Assembly (NCBI GenBank): GCA_023055505.1
Contig: JALIRH010000027.1
Coordinates: forward strand, 2,802,501-2,866,500
Length of the DNA stretch: 64,000 bases
Origin: Callipepla californica brunnescens
Lineage: Eukaryota; Chordata; Aves; Galliformes; Odontophoridae
Direction: 5' to 3'
Shown here: one piece after another, positions 1 through 13,900 of the stretch
How positions within the stretch are numbered: position 1 is the stretch's first letter
How the letters are laid out: each line of letters opens with the position of its first letter
Notes under the pieces: model-generated
Database searches by the model: none
What the model was told of the DNA's origin: nothing
What the model saw: only the letters and a program-made list of their open reading frames with translations
Made by a program: the position numbers and the translations under genes

Positions 1-3000
1 CCTATCACGTCAACTTCTTGAATTCGTTTTTCTTTCCAGCTGTGTCAGTTTCCCTCCCAGACTTCTGGCTTCCACAGGTATTGCTCTGCAAGCCAAAGAA
101 GTGAACATCTCTCCTTACAGCGTGCACTGACCGCTACCTCAAGGCATTCCTGAAGGACACTGCTACGGAAGGAAATTGGTCAGACAGCGCTGGACCCTTC
201 CTGCCACCCTCTGCCTACAGAGCCATGGGCAGGAAGAACAAGCCTCACTGCAAACAGCAACCTCCAACCTACCAGCGTGAGCGTGGCAGCTGATCCTGTG
301 ATTCTGTGAGACGTCTAAAATAGTGGTTTTCCTGCAAAAATAACTACACTGTAGGCTAGGGTCACGTGAAAAGAGTCCTGCTGGTTTTGACTCCTGGGAA
401 AATGTGGAAAGAGCACATGAATAGTAAACAGAGAGCACAGAAGGGGCGTGTTTGTACAGCCCAGCACAGCACCTTGCAGAGAGAGCCTGGCTGCTGCTGG
501 GTTGGTATGAAATCTCCCCGAGGCCACCTCTGTGTAACAAACCCTGACACTATTTGGCTGCTCGTCTCTGTGCCGCAGTGCTCAGAGCAAAGCACGCACC
601 CATCAGCTGCTGGTTTAAAATGGCAGTCCTGACGCACGAATACAAGTTTCAGAAGCAACAGTAGCTTTCTAAAATACTGTTGTCGGGAGCAAATCCATTT
701 TAGCCATGTAAGAAATCAATCTTCTGAAGCAGCAGCAGCACTGCTTTGCTACAAGGAGCAGCATCCAAGCTCTACGTGGCTGGCTTCATCTAGCAGCAGA
801 CCCATAGAGGGGTGCACCAGTTTCTGAGTGTCACAGTCCCAAGCATCTTTTGATGGAAACATACCACAGGTGCACTCTGGAGCATCAGCTAAAGCCAGTG
901 TCTGAGATAAACAGCGTGGCACCACTGAAAGATCCAGCAATAAGAAAAATACAAAAAAGAGACCACTTGAGGAACTCTGATACTACTCATAAACCATCAG
1001 AAACGAGATACAGGAGTACTAACTGCATATTTCAAAGGGTTATTTTGTCCATAGATGTGGTGTGATGCGAAGCACAGCTTGCTAGAGCTCCAGCCAAGAC
1101 AGGTGGTGTGAATGTCCCTCACGCTAGTAATAAATAACCTGACTGGCTCAAGTTTAACACTGAACTTGAAGTCTTCCCTTCAGTAATTCCTGCACGCATC
1201 TTTGACTCGTGATGCTCTGCACATCTGCTGACTTGCATCAGCAGCATTTTTCAGTACTGCCCGAATTCACAGGAACACGTTTTTGTAGCCTCACAAATAA
1301 CCAACTGCAGTGGGAACAGTTAACTTCTGCACTAAAATGCAGAATTCTTGCTGCTTTCGTGTTTGTTTGCGTTGCCTTCCTCAAGGAAGAAATTACTTCT
1401 GCAAATCACTTCACCCATTAAAATTCCCGTGAATGATGTTCAGCAGCAACTGAAACGGGATGCTCAGCACAGCAGTACCTCTCCTCCACGGCTGTCACTG
1501 AAGAAACCCGCTCTCCACTACATCTGAAGTACCCAGGCACACGAAAGGCCAACATCCTACATGAGTGATGCTGCAATTAATAGGACCAGACTAACAGTAA
1601 TCCGCACTTAATACATGTACCACACTGCTCATTTCAAATTTCACTGAAATGGAAATTAAATTGCAAATTTTCAGCTTACATGCAAATACGTTCTGCTAAA
1701 TATAGCTCATGTCCTGTTCAGATGCTGATACTTTTGTGTTCCTACACCAGCTGTGCTATTGAAAAAAAACCAACTGTTTTTACCCTGAATGTACAAGTTC
1801 ACATATTTTTTAAGAAACACTTTTTATTAACGCTATTCTGCAGCGAGTCAGCTGGTTAAATCTTGCAACTGTTTACATGATGTGCTTTTTACATAATCGC
1901 CTCGTTATCTGGGCCTGTGAATGGATGGATATTTCCTGAAAGAGATGCACACGATCTTCCTGAGCCTGCTCCCACAAGCAGAAGCGTGAGCTGGAAGGGA
2001 TTCTCACGTAGCTTGGCCACTCACGACCATCTGCAGCATCGAGCACTTGCACACTCCTCCCATCCATCGGTCCCCACTCCTGAGCATATGCCACAAGTAG
2101 GTCATGCCTTTCATTGCAGCTCGTTGCTTTCCAGGCACAGTTCGCTTTGCCATGGAGTGCAAAACTGGCTTGATGACTATCAAATACTACTGATGGATTT
2201 TCTAAGCAAACACAACAGCATTTTGTATTTGTTAACTATAACTCACCTATGAAGCTGCAGTGGATGTGAAGGCTGAAGTTCAACAAGCTGTTTGTTAACC
2301 CTCTTTAAAATTTAACTCAGAATTTGGTAAAATTAACTCAAACTTGCAACATTAATTTTTGCAGAGCTTAATCAGTTTCCTTTAAGTAAGCAAGGCCCAT
2401 TTCCTGATACTCTGGGAAAGCACTATTTCTACTTCAGATGTCCCAAGAAAAGCCAGACTGAAAAGCGTATGCCTCCTCCTCAGCCCAACCATGCTTCCCT
2501 CCACCAGCACTGCACACACGGTGACACCACCACCTCTCACCAAGCAAAGAACCATTCTCTGTGAATTAGTGGCATATTAAATGCATTTTTGTTGCCTAGA
2601 GAGAGGAAGGCCAACAGCAGCCAGCAGCACAGCGCCTCGAAACCACAGCAGCCAAGTTGAGTCTGCACAGAAAGCACAGAAAGAGCAACTCCTCCAAACT
2701 GCAGAGGGATTTGTTTTCACTTTTTGACCCAGCTCAATTGGAGCCAGGACACATCCGACCCTCCGGGATGTGAGGACTCAGGCGCAGCTGTGATGTGGGT
2801 GCAATGAATGCACGTGCAACCCTTCCCATTCAACAGAAATTATTTTTCACTTTTTGCACTGTTAATGGCACTTGACTAATGTGTAAGTAGAACTTCTTTC
2901 CCCTCAGGTTACTTTTCTCTAATTACTCTTCAGTAATTACTCTTTTTTTTTTTTTTGTCTCTTACAAAATCTCTCTCGTACTGAAAACATCAACTTCCAA

Positions 3001-6000
3001 GTACAGAGAATGTGATGCTTCCAGGGAAGAAAAAAATCCATGTGCATTTTGCTTTTAGAAGCACTGAAGAAACTACAAAGGATTCAATAAACTTTGTCAC
3101 AGTCAGAGAGGGAGCAATTCTGTAATTACGTTTTTTGGCAAGCAAATTCCTTAGGAGGCATTTCAGGCAATATAACTCTGCCTGTAAGGATAAAAAAGGG
3201 AGAACTTTCTTTGGAGACACAATATCAAGTGAAAAAAAAGCCCTTGGTATCAAAATGGAATACTTATGTCTACAAGCTGAAGGATCAGACAAACTCAACC
3301 TGTACCTTACTCAAAGGAAAACCAAGATATACAAGACAGACCGTACCAGAAGACAAAATGTGGTCATGTTGGCTCATCAGTACAAACACTGCAGACCGAA
3401 CGCCCACCCCATCAACCTGCAAGCAACAAAAACATCCTAGGTTGGAATGAGGCACTGCAGTGGCCACTGCTACTTCTGCACAGCTTCCCTCTGTGTGTAC
3501 GCCAAGCTTCCAGTAAACACATTGAGTGCTCCCTGGGTAGAAATGTGTTTCCCTGCTCCTGGCATACAGAGCACTCCAAACCACAGCTGCAGAAACCCTC
3601 AGCCCAGAACCCAGGAGTCTGCAGCAGGCAGCAAAACTGCTCACCATGTCTGAGCAGGGACAGATCACAGCACCTTTCAGGTTAAAGTTTCCCACCCTGC
3701 ATCTGCAGTGCTTCCCTGCTGCTGCTGGACACCCCAGGGGCAGCTGTGACATCTCCTACGCCACAGTTAACCGCTTCCTCAGCAGCTGGAGCCAGTGGCA
3801 TCATTCCGAATGTGTCCTTTGGGTGTAGTAGTTCATGGTGTATGGCAGCACCACGGAATAAAGCTGAAAACTACAACAATAAAACAGGTAACTAGATAAG
3901 ATCTCTTTGTATAGAACCTGGTTTTCTTCCTGCAGTACTTAGACCGCAGCAGGGCCACGTGATGGCTGCTTATGCAAGTTCTCCGGGCCGTAAACCTGCC
4001 ACCAAAGACAGAGTTCAAATGGCAAACGAAGAGCTCCAAGCCTTTCACGAATGCATAGCAGGAAGTACTGGTTTTATACAGAAGTCAGAACGTTCATCTG
4101 CAGTTTTGCATAGACTTGAATCTTTGATAAACTCAGCCCCAAACTAACTAACAAAAGCAAACAAACAGATCCCCGAGGGTTTAAAAGATACCGTTGCTTC
4201 CTCTCCTGCTACTCCAACAACAAACTCTCAGCAAGTCACTGGTTCAAACTCTCTGGGAGGAACTGATAACTGTAGCAACAGCAACCCAACCAATGCTCTG
4301 CCTTCTGAGTTTGTGCATCTCAGAGCACCCAGAAAGACTCAGCAGTAAGAACAAAGCCTTGCTGCATGCCGACACAGCTCCATCTTCTGCCAGTGCCTGA
4401 AGTTTGCCTATGCAGACTGTGGGCAGGTAGCCCAGAGCCCAGGCACTGCACCCATGCTGTCACCTCCCAGCCACTCCCTGTGACATCCCCTTCTCCCCTC
4501 CTGCACATTCACACGTGGAATGAACACACGTAAGGAATGTTCATAGTTAATTATCAAACTTTGAAACCTAAATTCTCTATTCCACTTTCCTCTCCCCTCC
4601 TTCTCTTACTCTTCTTTCCCCCCTTCCTGTGCTTGCTGTGGACTGCACAATTCTCTTGAGAATCAGATAACCATCCGGGCAGGCAGCACACTGAATTCCT
4701 TGCTGCCACGGCTGAACTGCTACTCAGCACCTCAGAAAGAGGAATTAATGCTACCCAGAGCCACAGCAGTGCCGTGGCAGTGCACAGCAGGGTGGGCACA
4801 TCTATTCTGCAGCCTCACCTTCCCCTGATCAGGACCTGATTTACCTGCTTCCCCCCTCCTGGATTATCACAGCTGGTCCCTGCCACTGCAGAGAGCCAGC
4901 CAACACTACCCCTGGAATCTTTTCTTCCATCTAGGCTGCAGTTAAAAATAAATAAGCACATACATAAAACCCTATTTTCTGATGGAAAGGATAGCAACAG
5001 GACATTTGCTGGCTTAACTGGTCACAGCTCTCACTGAGGTAGCTATCAGCTTGGCTCTGTGGGAAGCTTTGCACTGCTGCTTCTGTTGGAGCCAAATGGT
5101 TGTCTTGCTGTGAGCACAACTGCTGACAAGCAGGGTAATATGTGGCAAGGAGTCTGGCATTGCCAGTGGGACACAAGCATGCATACAAGCAGTTGCAGTT
5201 TATATACTGACTTGTCATGCATCCATTCTCTCACTGTGATCCTGAACTGGGCATAGAAAACTCAGTGTTATAATACAAAGTTCATTTAAGGAAAGGAAAG
5301 ATGCAGGACCACACTCAAGGCTGCTGGACGGCAATACATGTCACCTTGTCATTTACCCACAGCACACGATGATGTTAAAACTACAGTCTGGGAAGTCTGA
5401 CTGATCCCTTGCTTTATTTTCTTATTCTTTCAATAATTTCTAACACGTAAGCACATAATGAAACAACACTGAGTACAAAGCCTTGGGTGTGACAACCAAA
5501 TAAGGGTTCTGAAAAGAGCAAGGTGCGCTTGATTTAACTGAACTCAGAGCTTCTTTCAGTATTTTCTTTTTTAATGAAGCTTTTACAACTCAGGATTGCC
5601 ATTGCTGTGTTCTTCCTGAGCTGCTGAAGATGATTTGCTGTATAGAACCCGAAATATAATGGGTGGAAGAGAGGAACTGAAGTCAGTTTCAGCTTTGGAT
5701 TTTTCTCTGCCAGCTTTTCCCTGTTGCTGCCCATGCTGCCTCAAACAGCAGAGACTTCCACAGATACCAACCACGAGCATCCCATGGTTCCCTCCGATTG
5801 CTACAAAGCCAGCAGATCCAGTATCACATCAGACATATCTTACCTTCCTCCAATTCTTTTTCATCTACAAAAAAACGTAACAGAGAAAAGGGCAGATTAT
5901 ACATTATAGATCTGATGGCCTCACACGGGCTTCCCAGACATGGCTTTCTCAGCTCCCTGAGCTGTGCTGACAGGAGGACGTGGTTCAGCATCAGGTCCCT

Positions 6001-7832
6001 GCAGCCTGCTCCCGAAGGTCACTCAGCTCTCTGTGTCAGCACTCACACAAATCAGCCAACCGAGCTTTCTGCATGCTGCCTGAATTTGGTGAGGCTGTTT
6101 TCTTAAGAAGATCTCATGTTTTATTTGATAGCTCATAACAAATGCTACAGAAAGAGTCACAACTTACAACTCAGCTTTCCACATATGACTGCAGGTAATC
6201 ATGTGGGGCTGAAACATTACACTGCTCTTTGCCATTCTGTTTCAGATTATTTTATTTCCCTTTTCAGCTATCAATGAGATTTGTATGACAAATTTATCAG
6301 ACTCTACAAAAAGGATCTTTCTATCTTTGCAGCTGAGGTGTTTGTGAAGTCAGCATGATGTGCAGTAACGCGGGAAACAGATTCACATCTGCCATATGAT
6401 GAACAGGAAGATGCCATCAGGGCATCGCTGCTTGGTTTTCATGAAGACACACCCAGGGCAGCAGCAGAGCCCAGTGTGCACTTTCTCATGCGTAGCAATG
6501 CAAGAAATCCCGATGGAAAACTCGCAGACGCTGCCTCTCCACTCATCCACAGACCAAATGTTTCATTAAAGCCATCTGACTGACTTCTCTCCATCAGAAG
6601 GAAAAAGTGCCACTGAATGAATTCTCATGTGCCAGTTCTGATTTATGTTACAATAGATATTGGATCCAGAAATCTTTTTCTACGTGCCAGAACTACCCTG
6701 TGGACATTCCTAAAATTGTAATTGCCCACGCAAGAATACAAAAGCATGAACAAAAATGTTCTACTCCATCATTTCAGAAACGAACTCAAATATAGATGAA
6801 ATTCGTCTTAAACAGACAGCCTCTGAGAGAACACCATCAGCATGAAGATCTGTGTAACTACCACGAGAAGCTCAAAGATGAGGAACAGCTTACATTTTCC
6901 TGAAATGAAAAGTTAGACATGATTCTAGAAGGTTACATGAAGACAGGCCTCAAAGAAGATAAATGTAAGGGCTAGCAAGTAATTTATGTATGAAAGAACT
7001 TGAAAATATTAAGACAGCAATCCAGCCAACACTTACTGCAGGGCAAGGTCAGCAGGCTGACGTGTTTGTCTGAAACTCTGTGCTACCACAGCTACAGTTT
7101 CCAACACCCAAACCAATGTTTGCAGATAATCCACATGCAGATAACTAAAAGGCTGTACTGCAATCAGAAGGGCTCTTGTACTCTGAGGTCCTTCCTGATT
7201 TCTGTTTTATTATTGTCAGGAACAAAAGATAAGGCAGCTTACGACTGGAGCTCAATAGCCATTCTCAGCTCCTACTGATCAGTATTTGACTAAGAGTCAT
7301 GGTCATGGTCTTGAAGAACCTGCCCCAAAATATCATAAGCAGCTCTCAGTTTCACCGCTCTGAGGACAGCCCAAAGGAAGCTGCTTTAGTGAAAGTGCTG
7401 TGCATTCACTGGCTGCACTGTTTATATTGCTAGCAGCGATGCTGATACTGTAACAGGTCATTGCCAGTTAAGTACAACACAAGTTCATGGTACCATCAGC
7501 TATTTATTTTAACACTGACATTGGCAGCATGTTGGGTAAACAGCAGTATCTTCCTGTTAGGAGGACTGTATTTTAAACTGCTGCCATCACTAATGAAAAC
7601 ACAAAAGCAAACCTCTTACACTGCACAGATACCTGGGTGAAGCATAAGCAGAGAAAGTAGCACAGCACCTATCATTAAGCTTGCTGACAACTTCCATTAG
7701 AAGAGATTGTTCTCCTGTTGGTAACAACTCCTAAATTTCAGTTGCACGATGTTCTATTGTGACTACTTTGTGCTCAGAAAACCACAGCCAAAATGGCTCA
7801 GGAATGCTTTGACTGCTTGCAAGAACAGTGGG

Positions 7833-7917
7833 ACCAAAAAACCCACCAAAAAAATCACCAAAAATCAAACAAAGCAAAACAACAAAATCAAACCAAGCTA
7901 AAAAAACAAAGAAAAGC
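7833..7917. repeat. A-rich low-complexity tract
   Basis: The tract is made almost only of short A runs separated by single C, G or T bases (CAAAA/CCAAAA-like units). It opens a chance 177-codon plus-strand frame starting at 7793 because A-rich sequence lacking TAA, TAG and TGA in one frame is easily open. There is no target-site duplication or SINE body next to it, so I call it simple low-complexity DNA rather than a retroposon tail. Confidence 0.6.
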
Positions 7918-10900
7918 AGTGAACTGCAGTGAATCAGAAATAAATGTGTCAGCTCTTGCTCCCCTCCCTGCCCACCTGATGCTCGGCAGGCACCTCTTCC
8001 TTGCAGAATCTATCTTATGCTGTTCATGTGAAAAAGGGGCTAAGACCAAATGGAATAAGCTTAAGCCTCTGCAAACACAGCTCCATTTCCTCAACAGAAA
8101 CTTCCCAGAGCTTTCAGGTGAATTATCAAAGTACCATGCTCCCACCATACACTCACAGATCCTGCTACACACAGGTAATGTTCTCACGCTTCTTTCTGCT
8201 GCTTGTTTTCTTCTATCATGTATCATCATGTACATTTTAAGTGATTGCTTTATCCATTTCTCTCTCCACTGCCATCTCAAGTGCAGAAGCCTGCACAGTG
8301 CCTCCATCTCAGCCTCCCAACACTGATGACACAGGCAGGGACTCAGGGGCCACGAAGAAGGGTTTGTAAATATTTTGGGTGATTTTAAACAGAATCTATA
8401 CTTAAGGAAATCTCACTAAGATTGGAAAGCCAGGTGCTCAAGCGTTAGGGAAAAAATGAGGGATGACATATTGAACACCAATGCCCTTGCATGTATAAGC
8501 ACTATAAATAATCTTTTAATTTTCTCTCCTCAAGGCAGTCACGTACTGACGTACGTGAATTTACATTGGGCATCTGCTGCATTTGCTCAAGAGCTGAAAA
8601 ACACACTGGGAAAGGAAAACTGTGCCAGCTCAAGGTCACAAGAACCGAAGCATCCACATGAGTGCACATCCTCTGGGCATCTCCAGTGTGCAGCACTCAG
8701 TTGTGACGAGTGAGGATGAGGAAAGGCAGAGATGGAGAACTCCAGGTAACACAGGGCTTCAGCTCTTCATAAGCAATTCTCATCTGCTTCCTCCTCCTCA
8801 TCCTCAGACCACCTCTGGCACAAGAGGAACGATTCAAAGAAATACAAAGCTAAAGTAACTAGAGTTGGTGAGAACTGTGTTCTGAACAGGCCATGTAATT
8901 CCTCTGTGAATAATCAGGTTCCAAGTGTTAAAAATTTTCACTCTTGTGTCTCAATACAGATACTCATCTCTAAAATAAGAATTTGTTTTTCACTGTAAGA
9001 AGTATAATGAAAATAAATTGATTAATGTTTTGTAAAACATTCAGAGACTTCGGTAATGACTCAAAACCATGACAGACCGTGGTTCCAACTTCAGATGCGG
9101 GTAATAAATTACTGGCAAAAACCAGAAATAATGATATACTGAAAAAGTAGTGTTCAGTTGAGCACCACCCAGCCTTTCCAGGAACCATTTTTATGAAGAA
9201 CATAATCAGAAAGCAAACAAACTGAAATTCCAGGGGTGACATTCAGTTAGGTACATCTGAATCCTAACTGCGTGCCCTTGGACCCCGATTCTTAAACCAG
9301 TCCACACTGATAAAACCCAAACTGCAGCTTTCATTGCAGCTCTGCAGTCTGTGCAGAAGGCCACGGGCTGTCTCTGCAGTCATGGAGCAGATTCAGCTCT
9401 GAGCAGCAGCTGGCTGATGTACCTCACCTGCTTGTGCTGCCTTTTATTTCTTCATTCTTTTTGGTTAAATAAAAGCTTTTGGCTTTTGATCCTTACCTTT
9501 TGAACATGTAACATTCTCATTCCAGAAAATAAATATCAGTAATTTCACTCTGTGATACCTTTTTCCCAAACAGCAACTTCCTAACACAGGGATAGGTAAG
9601 CAACTGCCAAACTTTTTTTTTTTTTTTCTTAATTGGAGAAGCAGCAAAATTAATTTTGAAAGCTTCCCGTGTCAAGGCTGAAAGCCTTTGTACCAAGCTT
9701 CATCCTGGAGTGATATTTTCAGCTGTAATATAGGGGTTTGTAATGGAAATGCTGACAGGCCCATAATTAAGGGAGCACTCGCGGGCACCACTATAACAGT
9801 ATATCAGATAGGCGTACTACTTAAATCTGGCACAAGGATTCCAAAGGTGTTCGTGTCTGTCCTCATTAAAGCAGCACTTAGCATTCCTTTAAACCTCTGT
9901 GGCTCAAACTATTAATTTGATGCTCAGAAGGACACATACACTGGTACTAATACTTGCAGTGATTATACCCCCTCAGTACTTCAAATCGAATTGGATGAGC
10001 ATCCTAAATGTTGAAGGTAATAGATACTGGTAAAAATAAGTTCTAAGAATAACAAACACTTTATTTCAGAGGACAAACTGAAGTCACAGAAAGTAATATA
10101 CAAGTGACACATTCATTCATGTGTTCTTCAGCATTTTAAAGCCCCTTTTTATACCCAAATATACACTGGTATGACTGTGACACAATCACACTTGGATTAG
10201 AGGGGACCTCTGTTCCCTGGACCTTCCTTGACAGTCATGGCTAGATATTAGCACAACATCCCTGACACCTATACATGCTCCATGAGTGCAGAGATAAAGC
10301 CTGGAGATCCAGAAGGCTGTGCTGTCAAATGACATGCTCACAGACCATATGGATTTCAGTCTCCTTAATCCCAAGAAAATCACCAATAAGTTAGTGGCAT
10401 GATTCTAACACACACCATAATATTCTGAATATTCCAATAATATAGAAATTCACAGGTTTCACTGAGAGCATATTCTATAGTAAAGTTCTGTTTTTCTACA
10501 GAGGCAGAAATACTACCAGGAGGTTCCTCTGAATTACTTCCAGCCATGTAAAGCATGTCATTATTCCAGACTCACTCCTATTTTCCTCCCTGCAACAAAG
10601 TGCTCAAAAACAACACAAAGAGTGAATTTATCAGAAGGAGTATACTTTGGAGCCATGGTTTTCTGAAATAAACCCTTTTTCTAGCATAAAAAGTTTCAGT
10701 CAAAGAAAATAAGAGCAATAAAAAAAAGCATGCATCATATTCTGCACAAATCTAGGCATACTGCTCTTATCAGGTAAAGGAGAGAACAAACGTCACGTTC
10801 CACAGAAGCCTGCCTCACTGGAAATGGGACTGACGGTGTTTTTGATGACTAGGTAGAGAAAGAAAACATCTCACTGAACAGAAAGTACTTTCCCATGGAA

Positions 10901-13900
10901 AGCTGGAATCGTACTATTTTGAGTATTGCCCTATTTAAACACAGGGACACCCTCACTCTGTCACTCGCGCAGACGTGATCCGCATGTTTTGATGGCTTGC
11001 AATTCTGCCTCAGACTACAGAAACGCCTCACAAAAGATGATTCAGAAGATTATTATATTTGCATGTTTTCCCACTCCTGACAGTGAAGGCTTCCAGGGGC
11101 CACCAGTTCAAGCCTACAGCCTCCACAGAGAGCAGGAGCCCAGCATCCATTGATGTCATGCTAATCTGAATGCAGAGCATAACCGAGACTGCCAGAATGT
11201 CTGCGTTTGTTGCCATGGGATGCTTCAGTACTCTCACGAGGAAGACATTTTCTCTCTTGAAGAGGACAGGTTTTAAGATTTTATATCAACAGAAGGCGAC
11301 AAAATTGCCTGTGTTCTAGAACATAAATCCACATGAATTATTTCCTATTAACTTGCTGAAGAAGACAAAGCAGTAAAGCAGCAAGTGACTGAAAGGGAAA
11401 ATGTATCAGTGCTCACCAAGCTAGGCTGATCTCTCACAGAAATCTACTGACCAGAGGAAACATGGCTTCACCCTGGGCCATTTTGTCCATATTAGTCATT
11501 TTATCAAATCACTTATTCCACAATTGCATTAAAAATCACTAAGAAACAGCTTGAATTTTCCAACATAACGTGTTCCTTCAGCAGCACAGATTTGAAGAGC
11601 ATAAGTTGTATAATCACATGCAAAAATTACTCGTAGTACTTTGTGTGAGAGTAAGACAAAGAGCATTTGCTGGGGTCACAAAACCAGACAAAACCCATGG
11701 AAGTGTGACAGATGGAAACACGTCCAAGTTTTGCAGTCATATATTCATTTTCATAAGGTCACAACATTTTGACATCGCTGTAGTTTGTAGTTCACAGAAA
11801 CAATGCTTCCTCCTTTATGTTAGAACTTCCCTTAGAATATTCGTTTACTAATTTGCGTCTTCTCATTACAAAAGTACCAGCCTTGATTATTATTTTAATC
11901 ACAGCTGGCATTAACTTCATCAGGTTATTCTGTAAACTGATTTAACATACTATTACAAACTGAAGACACCACAAGCTTCCAAACATATCCCCATTTCTCA
12001 CTTGCAGAGCGTAGCTCAGCACAGAATCTGTCCTGTACTTCAGACACAGATCTTAACTCAAACTGTTTTCTCTTAGGAACATATTTTTGCATTCTTAATT
12101 GAAGAAAAACTCCCACTGACTTCTCTGTGAATAGAAGCAGGCCTGAGAAGGGCACTACTCTTGCTTATCAGCACATTATCAGAATGCTGTCAATTAATTA
12201 TACCATATCAGCTGCTTGGCTGTAGATAGTGTACACGGTGTGCTTTTCACTTACTGATTTAGTCAGTAGGAGGAGGTCACAGCAGCAGAATAGGAACAAA
12301 TCAAAGTTAAACGTGGACATGGAAATTTCTCTCTGTTTTCAAGACCGTCAATTCTGTGTGCACTGGGCATGAACTGGGACTGTGGTGATGAAATGCGAGA
12401 ACAATGTTTGCTACTGGCAATGACAAAGCCTAGATAAACAGAAGTATCATGCCTCGTAACACAGCATCCTATTCAGTATAAATGATAGGCATCCGACAAG
12501 AGCTGGTATCTGAAACAGAGCAAATGTTGTCAGTTCATTTCAGAGATTAAACGGATGGAAGAGTACCCAACTCCAAATGGAAACTAAGGAACATGACATG
12601 CTGCCAACCAGAACTTGGCAAAACAAATTACAGTAGCGTGGAAATACTGCTGCACATCACTAATAAATGTTGCTCACAAAAACATTAATAAAAACTCTGT
12701 GATCCTAATTGTTATCATTATTAATATCTGATTCCGTTTAAGAAGCAGTCCCCAAATAGTTCATGATTTTGATGAATAAGCACTAAAAAGCCATCGAGTC
12801 CTTCACAAAGACGGTGTGCTTAACACGATAATGCTGAACAAGCATATCTGCTCGGTGCTCTAATTGGAACTGTCTCTTTGCACCAACAATCCAACACACT
12901 GTGCTGGCACTAAATTCAGATTCTATACTTTCAGCATGCAGGACAGGAGCTGTATTACGCAATTTGCTTTTCATTCACTACCATTAATTCAATGATTCAA
13001 TGCACTGAACAGAAAACAGACAGTATGGGGGTGATTTGGACTGCAGAAGCAAAAGAAAAAAGCAACAAAACAACGTATTTTGTAAACAGCACAGTATGGG
13101 TGCTTAACTACTAAGTTCACTCTTCAGTGACGTGCTGACAGTGGATGAGAGTGCTAATTTGATTTCAAAAGCCTATTTTCCCATGGTTGCTCCCTAGATA
13201 TTCTAAAGGAAACTGATCTGCCATGAGACAAGAAAGTTCCTTATCGATGAATTGCTGCTTAAATGATACAATGCAAAAGTAAAATACATAGACAAATAAT
13301 TTCCAATCACTGGAGAGATGACACCAGTGAAGACCCAGAGGGATTTGTGTTGGGTTTCAAAGTACTCAGTGTGCTCATTAACAATGGTAGCATGCTCATC
13401 CACAACTTATTAAAAAATCCCCAATGAACAATATATAAAAAGTACAAGCAATAATTTCAACCCAACAACCACGGAAAGCTACATTTTTGTAATTAACCTC
13501 CTACAGCAAGGATTTAAAAGATGGAGTGGGAGGCATATTATAGAGAGTACAAAGTGAAACAAGGAAAGAACACAGTAGAGAGGATATGGAGCTACTGTGA
13601 TCACTTGCAGCCTCTAATGCTGAGGGGGAAACTCCTGATTAGACAAAAAGCAGAGTGACACTGCCTCTGTGACCCTAGTGGCAATGGACAGCCAGAACAA
13701 TCAACCTAAGGTCTGCTACTACAAACCCACCACTGGCTCACCTTCATTGCCTGAGTGATGGAAGAATTTGGGGATGAAGATCTAGGCTTCACTGCAGTTT
13801 TCTACAGAGAGAGGAATCAGTCAAACCTGTTTGCTACTGGTTAGCCAGTATCACACAGCTTTAATTATTGTTTCCACTTAAGAAAACATCTAGTTGTACA

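Noticed and set aside
291..309. TGATCCTGTGATTCTGTGA, similar to the tail of a CR1 retrotransposon
   Set aside because: Only two units of the tail motif are present, and the preceding 200 bases do not resemble the CR1 3' region.
7793..8326. 177-codon plus-strand frame in PITPNC1 intron 1
   Set aside because: About one frame of this length is expected by chance in a window this size. It begins in an A-rich low-complexity tract and shows no recognisable domain.
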